Assembly (NCBI RefSeq): GCF_005860775.1
Contig: NZ_VCHQ01000011.1
Location: 1 to 64,000 of the forward strand
Direction of reading: 5' to 3'
Origin: Klebsiella indica
GTDB taxonomy: Bacteria; Pseudomonadota; Gammaproteobacteria; Enterobacterales; Enterobacteriaceae
DNA length: 64,000 nucleotides
In this document: piece by piece, positions 18,439-26,739 of the stretch
Numbering within the stretch: position 1 is the stretch's first letter
Layout of the letters: each line of letters opens with the position of its first letter
Translations under genes and position numbers: made by a program
The notes under the pieces: model-generated
The model's database searches: none
Seen by the model: only the letters and a program-made list of their open reading frames with translations
Told to the model about the DNA's origin: nothing

Positions 18439-18504
18439 TAAGGCGTACAGATACGTTATGTCAGCGTCATATTGATGGACTGTACGGCTTAGCCGGACAT
18501 AACG
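18439..18504. repeat. interlocked inverted repeats
   Basis: TAAGGCGTACAG (18439-18450) pairs with CTGTACGGCTTA (18480-18491) at 11 of 12 positions. CGTTATGTC (18454-18462) pairs perfectly with GACATAACG (18496-18504). The second pair crosses the first, so both can form together only as a pseudoknot or act as alternatives. Their role is unknown; they may be the end of a lost mobile element. Confidence 0.4.
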
Positions 18505-18631
18505 CAGGCACAACATAAATGACTATCATGATAATAAGGGCAATAGGGAGGACGCTTAAAAGTTATACAAATGTGACAATACCATACCAACCCCGCTATT
18601 AATTGCAAAAATATAATTATTTGACAAAGAT

Positions 18632-18650
18632 CTCAAAACATCGTTTCAAA
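18632..18650 (+). promoter_or_regulatory. KdgR-like operator
   Basis: The core AAAACATCGTTTC matches RAAAYRNYRTTTY of the KdgR box (AATRAAAYRNYRTTTYATT), though the flanks match poorly. KdgR represses pectin genes in enterobacteria. TTGACA lies at 18621-18626, so an occupied site would cover a promoter. Confidence 0.4.
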
Positions 18651-18676
18651 CTGTGTAAAATAATATTCCATTGAAT

Positions 18677-18692
18677 GGTGTAGTTTTTCACA
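18677..18692 (+). promoter_or_regulatory. possible CRP site
   Basis: GGTGTAGTTTTTCACA matches the right half of the CRP consensus (TCACA) perfectly and the left half at 3 of 5 positions with the correct 6-base spacer. CRP control is usual for kdgM-type porins and pectinase genes. The assignment is tentative. Confidence 0.3.
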
Positions 18693-18790
18693 CTAAAACG
18701 ATTGCTTAATAATAAAGAGTGGATATTACAACGATATACCAGGGGTGATTAAATAATTACTGACAATAAGTAAACTCTGGTGTGATTTAA

Positions 18791-19392
18791 GAAGTCACTA
18801 AAAGCTGCATTAAAGATAATGGTAATATTTCAAAAAATAAAGATGTTGCACTGGATAATGTGGTTTCTAACTCTTACGCCATGACCGTAGACTATGATTA
18901 TGCCTTGTCTGACACATTAATCCTGACACCAAATATCGAAGCACGCTTTTACTCTGGCGGTACCCGTGGCGAGGAACGGAAAACGATCCGGGCGACACGC
19001 AAAAAGCAGGTGCCCGTTATACACCAGGCGAAAAATTGAGCTGGCAGGCCAGCGACCCGTTTGGGGTATATACCCAATATCGTTATGATTACCGAAAAAT
19101 CACCCGCTCGCTGGCCAGCGATGATGAACAGAATAAACATCGCCACCGTCTGGAAGGCGGCATCAGTTATACGCCGGTCGATACCTTGACCCTTTCATAC
19201 AAAGCCTGTTATTACCACGCCGATTATATTCTGGCGAACAACAAAAAACATGATTATCAGCAGGATGTCAATATCGACTGGGCCTTTCTTCCGGACTGGC
19301 AAATTAACCTCGGCCTTGAGGACGTCGCCAAAAACAAAACCCGCGGTGGCCGCGAAGCATTACTGAAAGCCGGATTCACTTATCGCTTCTGA
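18791..19392 (+). pseudogene. outer-membrane porin remnant (pectin/oligosaccharide type), truncated and frameshifted
   Basis: About 200 codons of a beta-barrel protein remain. Up to about 18970 the frame reads NVVSNSYAMTVDYDYALSD then PNIEARFYSGGTRGEER. It then shifts, and the continuation NDPGDTQKAGARYTPGEKLS is read in another frame to the end GFTYRF, the aromatic C-terminus typical of outer-membrane barrels. The first frame is closed upstream by a stop at 18788-18790 and has no signal peptide, so the N-terminal part is missing too. Its position ahead of pectin enzymes suggests a KdgM-like or OmpG-like oligogalacturonate porin; the exact family is uncertain. The 3' part (19036-19392) could only be made as an internal fragment. 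Confidence 0.75.
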
Positions 19393-19417
19393 CCACAACG
19401 CTTTTCAGGAGAAATAG

Positions 19418-20998
19418 ATGAACACCCCCATGAAACTACTGGCGCTGCTCTGTACTTTTGCAACGACGGCTCAGGCCAGTACCTTACTGCAAGGCGTCGT
19501 GTTAGCTGAGACGCCCTTTCGCGGCGCACAGGTAAATATTGTCGACAGTAATGGAATGAAGCTGTCGACACAAACCGATAATACTGGTCGCTATTCGCTG
19601 GTAATTGATAGCCTCCGCCCGCCGCTTGCGTTATCCGCCAAAGCCGCTGGCACCGCAACGGACTGTCTGCACAATGATAAGTTACGCGCCCGTTGTATGG
19701 CTTCGCTACTGCTGAGCGTAAAAAAAGACAGCGCCAATACCGCCAATATCACTCCATTCAGCGATCGGTTAGTTTCAGAAGTCGCGGGGGAACTGGGATA
19801 TATTGGCCCGCAACAATGGATCGAACAGGGCCGTCCCGCCGATCTCCGGCCTGAACTGTTAACCGCTCCGCTGACCAATTTTCGCCGGGGTATGGAGAAG
19901 GCGTTTATTGCCCTTGGGACTGAATCAGCACGCATAGATCCCATTAAAACGCCGATTATCCCCGGCGATGCCATGACCACAGTGCTCTCGGTTATTAACC
20001 ACAATCGCGGCTACGATAACAACAGTGGCGAAGCGGGAACTGCCATACTGACCGACAGCGCTTTCCGGCCGATTGTCGGGCTGAAAAACAGCGGCCCCTG
20101 GGAGCCCTTCGATCTCAACCAGGCATTGCAGGATAAAGCCCGTATCGCGACGGCAACAAAACGTATTCTGATTGTCAGTGACTCTACGGCCGCCACGTAT
20201 GAAGTGAGTCGTCTGCCGCGAATGGGATGGGGACAGGTATTTCAGAACAGATTTCTTGCCGATTCAGGGGTTGTGGTTCTTAATGGCGCACGGGCCGGAC
20301 GCTCCAGCCGGGATTTTTATAATGAGGGCTGGTATCAGCAAATGGGGCGCTATTTGCAGCCCGGCGATTATGTTTTCATTGCCCACGGTCACAACGATCA
20401 AAACTGTAATGGCAATAAGCCTATTCGCGGCGCTGCAGATGTGCGCAATCTCTGTACCTATCCGAATGACGCCAACGGTAAACCACAATATCCACAAGGC
20501 CATCCGGAGCTGTCGTTTCAGCACTCACTGGAGCGTTACATTAAGATTGCCCGTGATAAAGGCGCTATCCCGGTCCTTTTCACTCCCACGACGCGGGTAA
20601 AAAATGCGGCGGGGAAAACGGCATTCCAGCATGGTCCCCAGGATGTCGTGGTCAGCAGCCACCATACCCAGTCAAACCCCGGCTATTTATTCAGCGGCGA
20701 CTATATCGCCACTATCAAACAAACCGCTGAGCGAAATCAGGTGCCGTTAATCGACCTGGAACAAGCGACTATCGACTTCGCAAATGCCCATCCCAATGAC
20801 TGGATGGACTATTGGCTGGCGGTGGATGCCAATGATCCGCGTTATCCCTGGTATAAAACCCAGAAGTCAGGGATCCGCACCCATCCCGACACCACGCACT
20901 TTCAGCAAAAAGGGGCGGAGGCCGTGGCGGAAATTGTCGCCCGGCGTATTCGTCAGACACCACAATTGCAAGAGTTAGCCAACAAACTCTATCCCTGA
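19418..20998 (+). CDS. pectin acetylesterase, CE12/PaeY-like
   Basis: This 526-residue exported esterase probably removes acetyl groups from galacturonate residues of pectin. A signal peptide (MNTPMKLLALLCTFATTAQA) is followed by an N-terminal region of about 220 residues that includes a carboxypeptidase-regulatory-like repeat (GAQVNIVDSNG, TDNTGRYSL). An SGNH hydrolase domain follows, with Ser256 in IVSDST, the GHNDQN block, and the DTTHF aspartate-histidine pair near the C-terminus. This two-part layout and length resemble PaeY of Dickeya (551 residues). AGGAG precedes the ATG. It is 25 bp after the porin remnant and 10 bp before the methylesterase gene, so the three downstream genes form one operon. 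Confidence 0.82.
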   Translation: MNTPMKLLALLCTFATTAQASTLLQGVVLAETPFRGAQVNIVDSNGMKLSTQTDNTGRYSLVIDSLRPPLALSAKAAGTATDCLHNDKLRARCMASLLLSVKKDSANTANITPFSDRLVSEVAGELGYIGPQQWIEQGRPADLRPELLTAPLTNFRRGMEKAFIALGTESARIDPIKTPIIPGDAMTTVLSVINHNRGYDNNSGEAGTAILTDSAFRPIVGLKNSGPWEPFDLNQALQDKARIATATKRILIVSDSTAATYEVSRLPRMGWGQVFQNRFLADSGVVVLNGARAGRSSRDFYNEGWYQQMGRYLQPGDYVFIAHGHNDQNCNGNKPIRGAADVRNLCTYPNDANGKPQYPQGHPELSFQHSLERYIKIARDKGAIPVLFTPTTRVKNAAGKTAFQHGPQDVVVSSHHTQSNPGYLFSGDYIATIKQTAERNQVPLIDLEQATIDFANAHPNDWMDYWLAVDANDPRYPWYKTQKSGIRTHPDTTHFQQKGAEAVAEIVARRIRQTPQLQELANKLYP

Positions 20999-21008
20999 GG
21001 CGCAAACA

Positions 21009-22094
21009 ATGAAAAAAATCCTCTTCGCCAGCACCCTCCTGGCCAGCGTTAACGCCTGCGCTTTATCCACACAGGCAACACAATGGAATGCGGTGGTTTC
21101 AGCCACGCCGCAGGCTGGTCAATATGCGACCATCGCGCAGGCGCTATCGGCGGCCCCCACGCAAGGCACACCATGGCGCATCCTGATCAAAGATGGCCGC
21201 TGGCAGGAACGGCTTGTTATCGACAGACCCGTCACCCTGATCGGCCAGTCACGGGAAAAAACGATAATCGAAGCCGATACGCCAGCGGGATCTCTGGACA
21301 GTAACGGCAACAAACTCGGCACCTCGCGCACCAGTACCGTCGAGATTCGGGCCAACGGCGTCACCATGGAGAACCTGACGATTCGCAACAGTTTTGACTT
21401 TCCCGCCAATCGGGCATTGCCCGAAGGCGATCCGCGTAAGTTGAAAGATACCCAGGCCGTCGCGCTAATGATTGCGGATAACGTGGATCAAGCACGTTTC
21501 CGTCGCGTCAAACTGGAGGGTTACCAGGATACGTTTTATAGCAAAAGCGGCAGCCGGAGCTATTTTACGGACTGCATCGTGACCGGGCATGTTGATTTTA
21601 TTTTTGGGTCCGGTATCGCCGTCTTCGACCGTTGCGACATTATTGCCCGCAACCGTACCGATGTCTCATCACCGCTGGGGTATATCGCCGCGCCGTCGAC
21701 GCCATCAACGGCGAAATATGGGCTGATCTTTATTAAAAGCAAAATCAGCAAGGAAGCAGAGGTTCCGGCCAGAAGCTTTGCGCTTGGTCGCCCCTGGCAT
21801 CCAACAACCCAGTTTAGCGATGGTCGTTACGCCGATCCCAACGCTATTGGGCTGGCGGCATTTATTCACTGCGACATCGATGAGCATATCTACGGCTGGG
21901 ACAAAATGTCCGGTAAAAATAAAGCCGGAGAAAAAACCTGGTTCTACCCACAAGACAGTCGTTTTTATGAGTTCTCAAACAGCGGCCCGGGCGCGGGTCA
22001 GGGAGGAGAGCATTACCAGTTAAGCGCCGTTGATGCGGCACACTACACCATCGAAACCATTTTCTCCGGCTGGCAGCCAGAATTACTCAATTAA
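21009..22094 (+). CDS. pectin methylesterase PemA-like (CE8)
   Basis: This 361-residue exported beta-helix enzyme removes methyl esters from pectin, making it cleavable by pectate lyases. The signal peptide is MKKILFASTLLASVNACALS. Catalytic residues fit the family: Asp174 in GYQDTFYS (acid/base), Asp196 in GHVDFIFGSG (nucleophile), an oxyanion glutamine in KDTQAVAL, and the arginine of LGRPWHP. It is strongly similar along its length to PemA of Dickeya (366 residues), including HIYGWDKMSGK. A start preceded by GAGGCG and a 10-bp gap from the acetylesterase indicate co-transcription. Confidence 0.92.
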   Translation: MKKILFASTLLASVNACALSTQATQWNAVVSATPQAGQYATIAQALSAAPTQGTPWRILIKDGRWQERLVIDRPVTLIGQSREKTIIEADTPAGSLDSNGNKLGTSRTSTVEIRANGVTMENLTIRNSFDFPANRALPEGDPRKLKDTQAVALMIADNVDQARFRRVKLEGYQDTFYSKSGSRSYFTDCIVTGHVDFIFGSGIAVFDRCDIIARNRTDVSSPLGYIAAPSTPSTAKYGLIFIKSKISKEAEVPARSFALGRPWHPTTQFSDGRYADPNAIGLAAFIHCDIDEHIYGWDKMSGKNKAGEKTWFYPQDSRFYEFSNSGPGAGQGGEHYQLSAVDAAHYTIETIFSGWQPELLN

Positions 22095-22103
22095 GGAGTC
22101 ATC

Positions 22104-23819
22104 ATGTTTCGTCGTTTCACTTTTAACGCCTGCTTCTGCCTGGTCGCACTGGCTTGTCATAGCGCCTACGCCGACAGTCAGCGTTTACAGGCGGTTAAAA
22201 CCTTCGCCGACAATGTCCTGGACAAAGCGGGGGATAAATATCATGGCGCCACGCCCTCTCCGCTACTTGCCAGCGGCGTCGATCCGCGTACTGGTAAGCA
22301 GATGGAATGGATTTTTCCCGATGGCCGCACCGCCGTGTTATCTAACTTTTCCGCCCAGCAAAATCTGATGCGCGTGCTGGTGGGCCTCAGCAACCTGACC
22401 GGCGATGATAAATACCAAAAACGCGCGGAAGAGACCGTTCGTTATTACTTTAACCACTATCAGGATAAAAGCGGCCTGTTGATTTGGGGTGGACATCGTT
22501 TTGTCGATCTGAAGACTCTGCAGCCGGAGGGACCCAGTGAAAAAGAGCAAGTTCATGAATTAAAGAACGCTTATCCCTGGTATGAACTGATGTTCGCCGT
22601 CGATAAACCCGCCACCGTGCGCTTTATTCACGGCTTCTGGAACGCACACGTTTATGACTGGAAAGTCCTGGAAACCAGCCGTCATGGTCAATATGGCAAA
22701 ACGCCAGGCAAACTCTGGGCGAACGATTTCACGCAACAGCCGCCCTTTTTTGCCACTAAAGGATTAAGTTTCCTCAATGCGGGCAATGATCTGATCTATT
22801 CGGCTTCTCTGTTATACAAATACAATAATGAAACTGGCGCGCTGGTCTGGGCAAAGCGCCTGGCGCAGCAGTATGTCCTGCCGCGGGATCCGAAAACCGG
22901 CCTCGGCGTATATCAGTTCACTCAGCCGCTCAAGCGGGCGCAGACCACCGACGACAGCGACACCAATTCTAAATACGGCGATCGCGCCCAGCGTCAGTTT
23001 GGCCCGGAATTCGGCACCGATGCACTTGAAGGCAATATGCTGCTGAAAGGCCGAACCAGCACGATTTATTCAGAAAATGCATTGATGCAGCTGGCGTTAG
23101 CTAAATCTCTCGGGCCGGATGGCCAGGATATTAAGAAGTGGACACTGGATGGACTGAAAGCATTTGCCCGTTATGCCTATGATCCGAGTAACAATACATT
23201 CCGTCCACTACTGGCTAACGGTACCGACCTTTCCAACTACAGGCTCCCGCGTGATGGTTACTATGGGAAAAAAGGTACCGTACTCAAACCTTATCCGGCC
23301 GGGAGCGATTTCCTGCTCTCTTATGCCCGCGCTTATACGCTGGAGCAGGATAATGAACTGTGGAAAGTGGCGCGGGGTATCGCGAAAGGCCAGGGATTAG
23401 GCGATATTGGCGAGCCAAATGGCAAAAAGAGTCAGATGAATTTAGAAACCAGCAACAGTGATGCTTACGCCATCTTCGCGCTCATCGATCTGTGGCAGGC
23501 CACAAAGCAGCAGGCCTATCTCGATGTGGCGCAAAAAGTGGCGGACAACATCCTGGCCACTCATCGCCTGAATGGTTTCTTCGTTAAGGATCAACATGTG
23601 CAGTACGCCAGTATTGACAATATTGACCCCTATGCCCTGCTGGCGCTTGAAGCGACGTTACAAAATAAAGCGGACGCCGTAGCGCCATTTCTGAATGGTT
23701 CTGGCTTTACCGAAGGGGCTTATCGTCTGCCTGACGGCAGCGTACGCGTTTCGACGAGAGATAACGAACTTTTTGCCTTGAAAACAGGCGAACAGCTGAA
23801 ACCGAATGGCAAAAAATAG
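22104..23819 (+). CDS. periplasmic pectate lyase, polysaccharide lyase family 2
   Basis: This 571-residue protein carries a signal peptide (MFRRFTFNACFCLVALACHS, then AYA before DSQR). The mature part resembles family 2 polysaccharide lyases such as the Yersinia and Dickeya enzymes, alpha/alpha-barrel proteins that cleave polygalacturonate or oligogalacturonides by metal-assisted beta-elimination. Segments consistent with this are FIHGFWNAHVYDW, LETSNSDAYAIFALIDLW and NIDPYALLALEA. The signal peptide points to the periplasmic type rather than the cytoplasmic exolyase. AAGGAG lies 6 bases before the ATG and the gap to pemA is 9 bp. It is the last gene of the pectin operon. Confidence 0.85.
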   Translation: MFRRFTFNACFCLVALACHSAYADSQRLQAVKTFADNVLDKAGDKYHGATPSPLLASGVDPRTGKQMEWIFPDGRTAVLSNFSAQQNLMRVLVGLSNLTGDDKYQKRAEETVRYYFNHYQDKSGLLIWGGHRFVDLKTLQPEGPSEKEQVHELKNAYPWYELMFAVDKPATVRFIHGFWNAHVYDWKVLETSRHGQYGKTPGKLWANDFTQQPPFFATKGLSFLNAGNDLIYSASLLYKYNNETGALVWAKRLAQQYVLPRDPKTGLGVYQFTQPLKRAQTTDDSDTNSKYGDRAQRQFGPEFGTDALEGNMLLKGRTSTIYSENALMQLALAKSLGPDGQDIKKWTLDGLKAFARYAYDPSNNTFRPLLANGTDLSNYRLPRDGYYGKKGTVLKPYPAGSDFLLSYARAYTLEQDNELWKVARGIAKGQGLGDIGEPNGKKSQMNLETSNSDAYAIFALIDLWQATKQQAYLDVAQKVADNILATHRLNGFFVKDQHVQYASIDNIDPYALLALEATLQNKADAVAPFLNGSGFTEGAYRLPDGSVRVSTRDNELFALKTGEQLKPNGKK

Positions 23820-23942
23820 CGTTCATCTAAATTGATATTCCTGGCTTGTCCCGCTTTTGCGTTGCCCACCGTTTATTTGTGCCGCGCGTAAAGGCTCAAT
23901 AACCGCCAGCACCGCGCGCACTATTGCGGGACACAGCCGGAA

Positions 23943-23958
23943 TGCTTCGAATGAAGCA
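23943..23958. repeat. inverted repeat with GAAT spacer, copy 4
   Basis: TGCTTC-GAAT-GAAGCA (7 bp when the flanking A and T are included) has the same core as the copies at 13630, 17341 and 18330. It lies between the convergent ends of the lyase and LacI-type genes. It could be part of a terminator, but no T-run follows. Confidence 0.5.
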
Positions 23959-24049
23959 TCGACACGTTGTAGCCGTGATTTCCGCGCGGAAAAGTCGTTT
24001 CACGCGGGACACGTTAAATATCTACGGTAAACGTGCAGAGGATTGTAGA

Positions 24050-25123
24050 TTAATCGTCATACAATCCCTTAGGTTCGACAGAGGTACGGCGGTTACCAGA
24101 ACGTATCCGCCGTACCGAATCTCGTACCGCCAGCGTACCATGCAAGAGTAACGATCCATGCTGCGCATCAGGACGAAGCAGTTGCCGCTGTAATAAATGT
24201 ACCGCCTCATCCCCCAATTCATCACGCGGCACATGTACTGCGGTTAGAGGCACATCCTGAATCGCAGACAGGTTAAAACCATCGATGCTCATGACAGAAG
24301 TATCCTGTGGAACACGTAAACCTCGCTTTTGTAAAGCAACCATCGTTCCTGCCGCCATAAAATCGCCACCCACCAAAAAAGCCGTTGGTAGCGCGCGATC
24401 GTTCCGTTGATCCAGCCAGGCTCCGACCTTTTCTTCTGTCTCCCTGGCGCTGAAATTAGCCACATCAATTAAATCCATACTATCGACAAAACGCAGATTC
24501 CGCGCACGCCACGCTTGCTTAATACCCAGTAAACGTAACTCCATGGTATAGCGACGCAGACACATCACGTTTATTACTGACTGGTGCCCCATATCAAACA
24601 GATAACGGGCGGCAAATTGACCAATCAATCGGTGATCCGGCGCAACGGAAGATAAACGCATTCCTGAATCGTGGCAGTTGATCATCACACAGGGTTTTCC
24701 CAAATCTGCCGCCAGATCGTGAATATGCGGATCATCAATACCCAATAAAATAACAGCCTGCGTAGATGCGTCATGCATACGCTGCAAAAATAAATTCGCA
24801 TCACTGTCATTCTCCTCCAGCGCGCAGTATCGCAAGTGGACATCGTGCGGCTTGAGTGCATTGTTGATGCTTTGAATAACGCGATAGTAGTAAATGTCCG
24901 TTCGCTCGTCGAAGGCCCGTTGAGGAGCAAATACCAGCAAATTGTTGAGCAACATTCTTCCGGCGGCGAGACCGTCCATCACCCCCAACTCGTGAGCGCA
25001 ATCAAGTACTTTCTGACGAGCCTTTGTACTGGTATTGGATTTCCCTGCTAACACTCGCGATACCGTACTGGGTGACAGCCCGGTACGCAGCGCAATTTCA
25101 GTCACTCTGAGCTTTTTATCCAT
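24050..25123 (-). CDS. LacI-family transcriptional regulator
   Basis: This 357-residue repressor-type protein has an N-terminal helix-turn-helix (TEIALRTGLSPSTVSRVLAG, residues about 8-27) and hinge, followed by a periplasmic-binding-like effector domain (residues 60-335) and a basic tail. The start is ATG at 25123; a TTG six codons upstream is possible but less likely. It is divergent from the transporter-GH31 pair and convergent with the pectin operon. The 298-bp divergent gap contains two palindromes that could be its operators. The likely effector is a sugar handled by the ExuT-like transporter or GH31 enzyme; I cannot name it. Confidence 0.88.
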   Translation of the reverse strand: MDKKLRVTEIALRTGLSPSTVSRVLAGKSNTSTKARQKVLDCAHELGVMDGLAAGRMLLNNLLVFAPQRAFDERTDIYYYRVIQSINNALKPHDVHLRYCALEENDSDANLFLQRMHDASTQAVILLGIDDPHIHDLAADLGKPCVMINCHDSGMRLSSVAPDHRLIGQFAARYLFDMGHQSVINVMCLRRYTMELRLLGIKQAWRARNLRFVDSMDLIDVANFSARETEEKVGAWLDQRNDRALPTAFLVGGDFMAAGTMVALQKRGLRVPQDTSVMSIDGFNLSAIQDVPLTAVHVPRDELGDEAVHLLQRQLLRPDAQHGSLLLHGTLAVRDSVRRIRSGNRRTSVEPKGLYDD

Positions 25124-25148
25124 TTTGTGATCGCGCTCCAATTTGTAA

Positions 25149-25164
25149 ATGAAAAAATTTTCAT
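25149..25164. promoter_or_regulatory. palindrome in the LacI-transporter gap
   Basis: ATGAAAA-AA-TTTTCAT is a perfect 7-bp inverted repeat with a 2-base spacer, 25 bp upstream of the lacI-type gene. It is a candidate autoregulatory operator, and its halves resemble those of a KdgR box at a different spacing. Confidence 0.4.
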
Positions 25165-25193
25165 ATTAAAAACAGGAATATTTTTAAGTAAAT

Positions 25194-25203
25194 TTCGCGC
25201 GAA
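25194..25203. promoter_or_regulatory. CG-centred palindrome, candidate LacI operator
   Basis: TTCGCGCGAA is a perfect palindrome in an AT-rich context. LacI-family operators are usually palindromes with a central CG pair. It lies about 70 bp upstream of the regulator and 220 bp upstream of the transporter. Confidence 0.4.
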
Positions 25204-25421
25204 TTACTGCGATATAGCGCGTTTTATGAAAAAAGTTGCAGAAAAATCGCTACTGCGCACCCCCCTTCTTCCTTAGCCTGAATTGGTCCAACACCTTTGA
25301 TATTAGTCAACCAAGAGTGGCGGAATATAAACCTTATCAAACAATGAAATACAAAATTTTAGCGACAACTCAGGAAATGGGTTGGTCAATTTTCCCTACT
25401 ACATGTCTCGTGGAGAGTTCT

Positions 25422-26723
25422 ATGAGCCAAGGCCTCAATAATGATATGGCGGTCAGTAAATCGCGCCGCATAGTAAAGAATCTGCGCTGGTGGATGCTTG
25501 TGTTGTTTTTGCTGGGCGTCACCGTCAATTACATCACACGCAATTCACTGGGGATTATCGCCCCGGAATTAAAAACCTCTCTGGGCATTTCTACCGAACA
25601 ATACTCATGGATAGTCGGCGCGTTTCAACTCGCCTATACCCTTTTCCAGCCGCTCTGTGGTTGGCTTATCGATGTCATTGGCCTCAAGCTCGGCTTTATG
25701 ATTTGCGCCACGCTGTGGGCTATCGCCTGTATTGCCCATGCTGGCGCCGGAAGCTGGTTGCACCTGGCGATCCTGCGCTTTTTTATGGGCGGCGCTGAAG
25801 CGGCGGCGACACCAGCGAATGCCAAAACCCTGGGTGAGTGGTTTCCAAAATCCGAGCGCCCTATCGCCGCGGGCTGGGCAGGGGTCGGTTTTTCTATCGG
25901 CGCAATGCTGGCACCGCCGATAATCTATTTCGCGCACGCCTCATTCGGCTGGCAGGGCGCATTCATGTTCACCGGCGCGCTGGCGCTATTATGGGTCGTG
26001 CTCTGGTGGGCGTTCTATCATAATCCAGAAAAACATCCGAATCTGGGCAAATCTGAACTGGCGCTGATAAAGCAAGACAATGAAGCGCCACCGCTCAAAC
26101 AGCCCTTTTTTACCGCGCTAAAAACCGTATCGAAAAACAAACGCTTCTACGGTATCGCTATTCCGGCCTTTATGGCTGAACCCGCCTGGGCGGTATTGAG
26201 TTTCTGGGTACCGCTCTATCTGGCGAAAGAGCACGGTATGGATTTAAAGCAAATCGCCATGTTTGCCTGGCTACCGTTTCTGGCAGCCGACCTCGGTAGC
26301 GTCGCCAGCGGCTATCTGACCAAACTTTATACCCGCTGGTTCGGCTGCTCGCGGGTGAATTCAGTGATCGCCAGTTCCGTCACCGGCGCCTTTCTGATGA
26401 TTTCGCTCGCCACCGTTGCGATTACCCGCGATCCGTATATCACCATCGTGCTGATTTCGATAGGCGGTTTCGGCCACCAGATCATTTCCTGCATGCTTAG
26501 CGCGCTGGTGGTGGAGTCTTTCGATAAAGGACAGATGGCGACTGTTAACGGTATGCGCGGATCCGCCGCATGGATCGCCAGCTTTCTGTTCTCGCTGTTA
26601 ATCGGAGTCACCGCCGACAAAATCGGCTTCAACCCACTATTTATCGCCATGGGATTCTTTGACCTGATCGGCGCGGTATTCCTGGTGGCATTTATTGCTG
26701 AACGTCGCGCAAAGCGCGCCTGA
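25422..26723 (+). CDS. MFS transporter, ExuT-like hexuronate/sugar-acid permease
   Basis: This is a 433-residue inner-membrane proton symporter of the anion:cation symporter family with about 12 membrane helices. Family features are VNYITRNSLGIIAPEL in helix 1 and the conserved GGAEAAATPANAKTLGEWFP and MFAWLPFLAADLGSV segments, comparable to E. coli ExuT (GAAEAAMIPAG, MFAWMPMLFADLG). The start is ATG at 25422 with GGAGAG upstream; the open frame continues back to 25236 but has no ribosome site and would add 62 unrelated residues. It is followed by GH31 after 16 bp. The substrate may be galacturonate-type or a glycoside; this is not settled by the sequence. Confidence 0.85.
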   Translation: MSQGLNNDMAVSKSRRIVKNLRWWMLVLFLLGVTVNYITRNSLGIIAPELKTSLGISTEQYSWIVGAFQLAYTLFQPLCGWLIDVIGLKLGFMICATLWAIACIAHAGAGSWLHLAILRFFMGGAEAAATPANAKTLGEWFPKSERPIAAGWAGVGFSIGAMLAPPIIYFAHASFGWQGAFMFTGALALLWVVLWWAFYHNPEKHPNLGKSELALIKQDNEAPPLKQPFFTALKTVSKNKRFYGIAIPAFMAEPAWAVLSFWVPLYLAKEHGMDLKQIAMFAWLPFLAADLGSVASGYLTKLYTRWFGCSRVNSVIASSVTGAFLMISLATVAITRDPYITIVLISIGGFGHQIISCMLSALVVESFDKGQMATVNGMRGSAAWIASFLFSLLIGVTADKIGFNPLFIAMGFFDLIGAVFLVAFIAERRAKRA

Positions 26724-26739
26724 GAGAGTGGATGTAAAA

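Larger units (their letters stand above)
18240..18790. other. AT-rich region upstream of the pectin cluster
   Basis: This 550-bp AT-rich gap contains the ybiV terminator (18248-18276), the third GAAT-spaced inverted repeat (18330-18345), an interlocked pair of inverted repeats (18439-18504), and KdgR-like and CRP-like sites (18632-18692). No start codon with a ribosome site and signal peptide is seen, although a full porin gene should begin here. The 5' part of the following porin appears to have been deleted. Confidence 0.5.

Noticed and set aside
25236-25421. N-terminal extension of the MFS transporter
   Set aside because: No ribosome site at the far start; the conserved family N-terminus begins at 25422 after GGAGAG.
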